From positions 1-5,015 of the forward strand of contig JBBILW010000033.1 in the NCBI GenBank assembly GCA_037444725.1: DNA of 5,015 bases, written 5' to 3'. Position numbers and translations under genes: made by a program. Positions 4,849-5,015 of this stretch are shown piece by piece; the stretch's first letter is position 1, and each line of letters begins with the position of its first letter. Source of the stretch: CAIKKG01 sp037444725. GTDB lineage: Bacteria; Patescibacteriota; Minisyncoccia; UBA6257; GWB1-50-10. The notes under the pieces are model-generated. The model was not told where the DNA came from and ran no database searches. It was given only the letters and a program-made list of their open reading frames with translations.

Positions 4849-5001
4849 ATGTTAAAGGTCATCCATGCGACGAAGGATTACGTTGCGTTCAACAAGCCGG
4901 CAGGAATGTTGGTTCACGGCATCAAGGGTTTTGAAGCGAAAACTGAGGGTCACACGCTTGCGGACCACGCGGTGAAGCTTTATCCGGAAATAAAGAAAGT
5001 G
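4849..5001 (+). CDS. RluA/RluD-family pseudouridine synthase, N-terminal 51 residues only
   Basis: The fragment begins MLKVIHATKDYVAFNKPAGMLVHG, the N-terminal hallmark of RluA-family synthases (consensus D-x-x-V-x-N-K-P-x-G-M-x-V-H), followed by HTLADHAVKLYPEIKKV. In full-length relatives this leads into the RPGIVHRLDxxTSG catalytic motif, which is lost here. These enzymes make pseudouridines in 23S rRNA or tRNA; the target cannot be told from 51 residues. RluD-type proteins often carry an S4 domain before this motif, but here the catalytic domain starts directly at the N-terminus, as in RluA. The reading frame stays open to the window end, but bases 5002-5015 match a sequencing adapter, so the apparent residues RSEE after Val51 should not be trusted. 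The promoter abuts the ATG. Confidence 0.88.
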
Positions 5002-5015
5002 AGATCGGAAGAGCA
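5002..5015 (+). other. Illumina TruSeq adapter remnant (sequencing artefact)
   Basis: The final 14 bases, AGATCGGAAGAGCA, are an exact match to the start of the Illumina TruSeq 3' adapter. The final CA fits the Read 1 adapter (AGATCGGAAGAGCACACG) rather than the Read 2 form (AGATCGGAAGAGCGTCG). A chance 14-base match exactly at the end is very unlikely. It indicates the contig ends in untrimmed adapter. Confidence 0.92.

Noticed and set aside
1..5015. A mobile element, CRISPR array, tRNA/rRNA gene, toxin-antitoxin pair or defence system
   Set aside because: All coding sequence is accounted for by recognisable housekeeping families; no spaced repeats, transposase or integrase motifs, or tRNA-like folds were seen.

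Overview
This window looks like a complete short metagenomic contig from a bacterium with a compact genome. The best guess is a Patescibacteria/CPR (Parcubacteria-like) lineage, at moderate confidence. The case rests on gene style: short intergenic gaps, a TruB without its C-terminal PUA domain, a divergent MurA-like protein, a YruB-type glutaredoxin, a small 3D-domain protein, and almost no Shine-Dalgarno sequences. TGA is used as an ordinary stop by trmH, truB and the murA-like gene, so the UGA-recoded groups (Gracilibacteria/SR1) are unlikely. No marker gene in the window fixes the taxonomy.

Layout, left to right. A glutaredoxin-like gene cut by the left edge ends at 228 and is followed by a hairpin. 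A plus-strand operon of three RNA-modification genes follows: rsmE (16S rRNA m3U1498), trmH (tRNA Gm18) and truB (tRNA Psi55). The first pair overlaps by 22 nt and the second by an ATGA. An Fe/Mn superoxide dismutase comes next with its own promoter. It converges on a minus-strand MurA-like enolpyruvyl transferase across a shared bidirectional terminator. Further right is a minus-strand 3D-domain cell-wall protein with its own terminator. A divergent promoter region then leads to the start of an RluA-family rRNA/tRNA pseudouridine synthase, cut by the right edge.

Functional themes. Four of the eight genes act on translation RNA. TrmH and TruB modify the two nucleotides (G18 and U55) that pair with each other in the tRNA elbow, and their genes are translationally coupled. 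The MurA-like and 3D proteins belong to cell-wall metabolism. The glutaredoxin and superoxide dismutase serve redox defence.

Most notable observations. (1) Several genes carry a -10 element a fixed 6-7 nt before the start codon with no room for a ribosome binding site, so leaderless mRNAs are predicted. The sod and murA-like start regions are nearly the same sequence. (2) The MurA-like protein keeps the catalytic Cys and Lys-Asn but has lost several UDP-GlcNAc-contacting positions. (3) The last 14 bases exactly match the Illumina TruSeq adapter, so they are artefact. The first ~15 bases also fail to fit the glutaredoxin family. I see no CRISPR array, insertion sequence, tRNA or rRNA gene, or obvious new multi-gene system.
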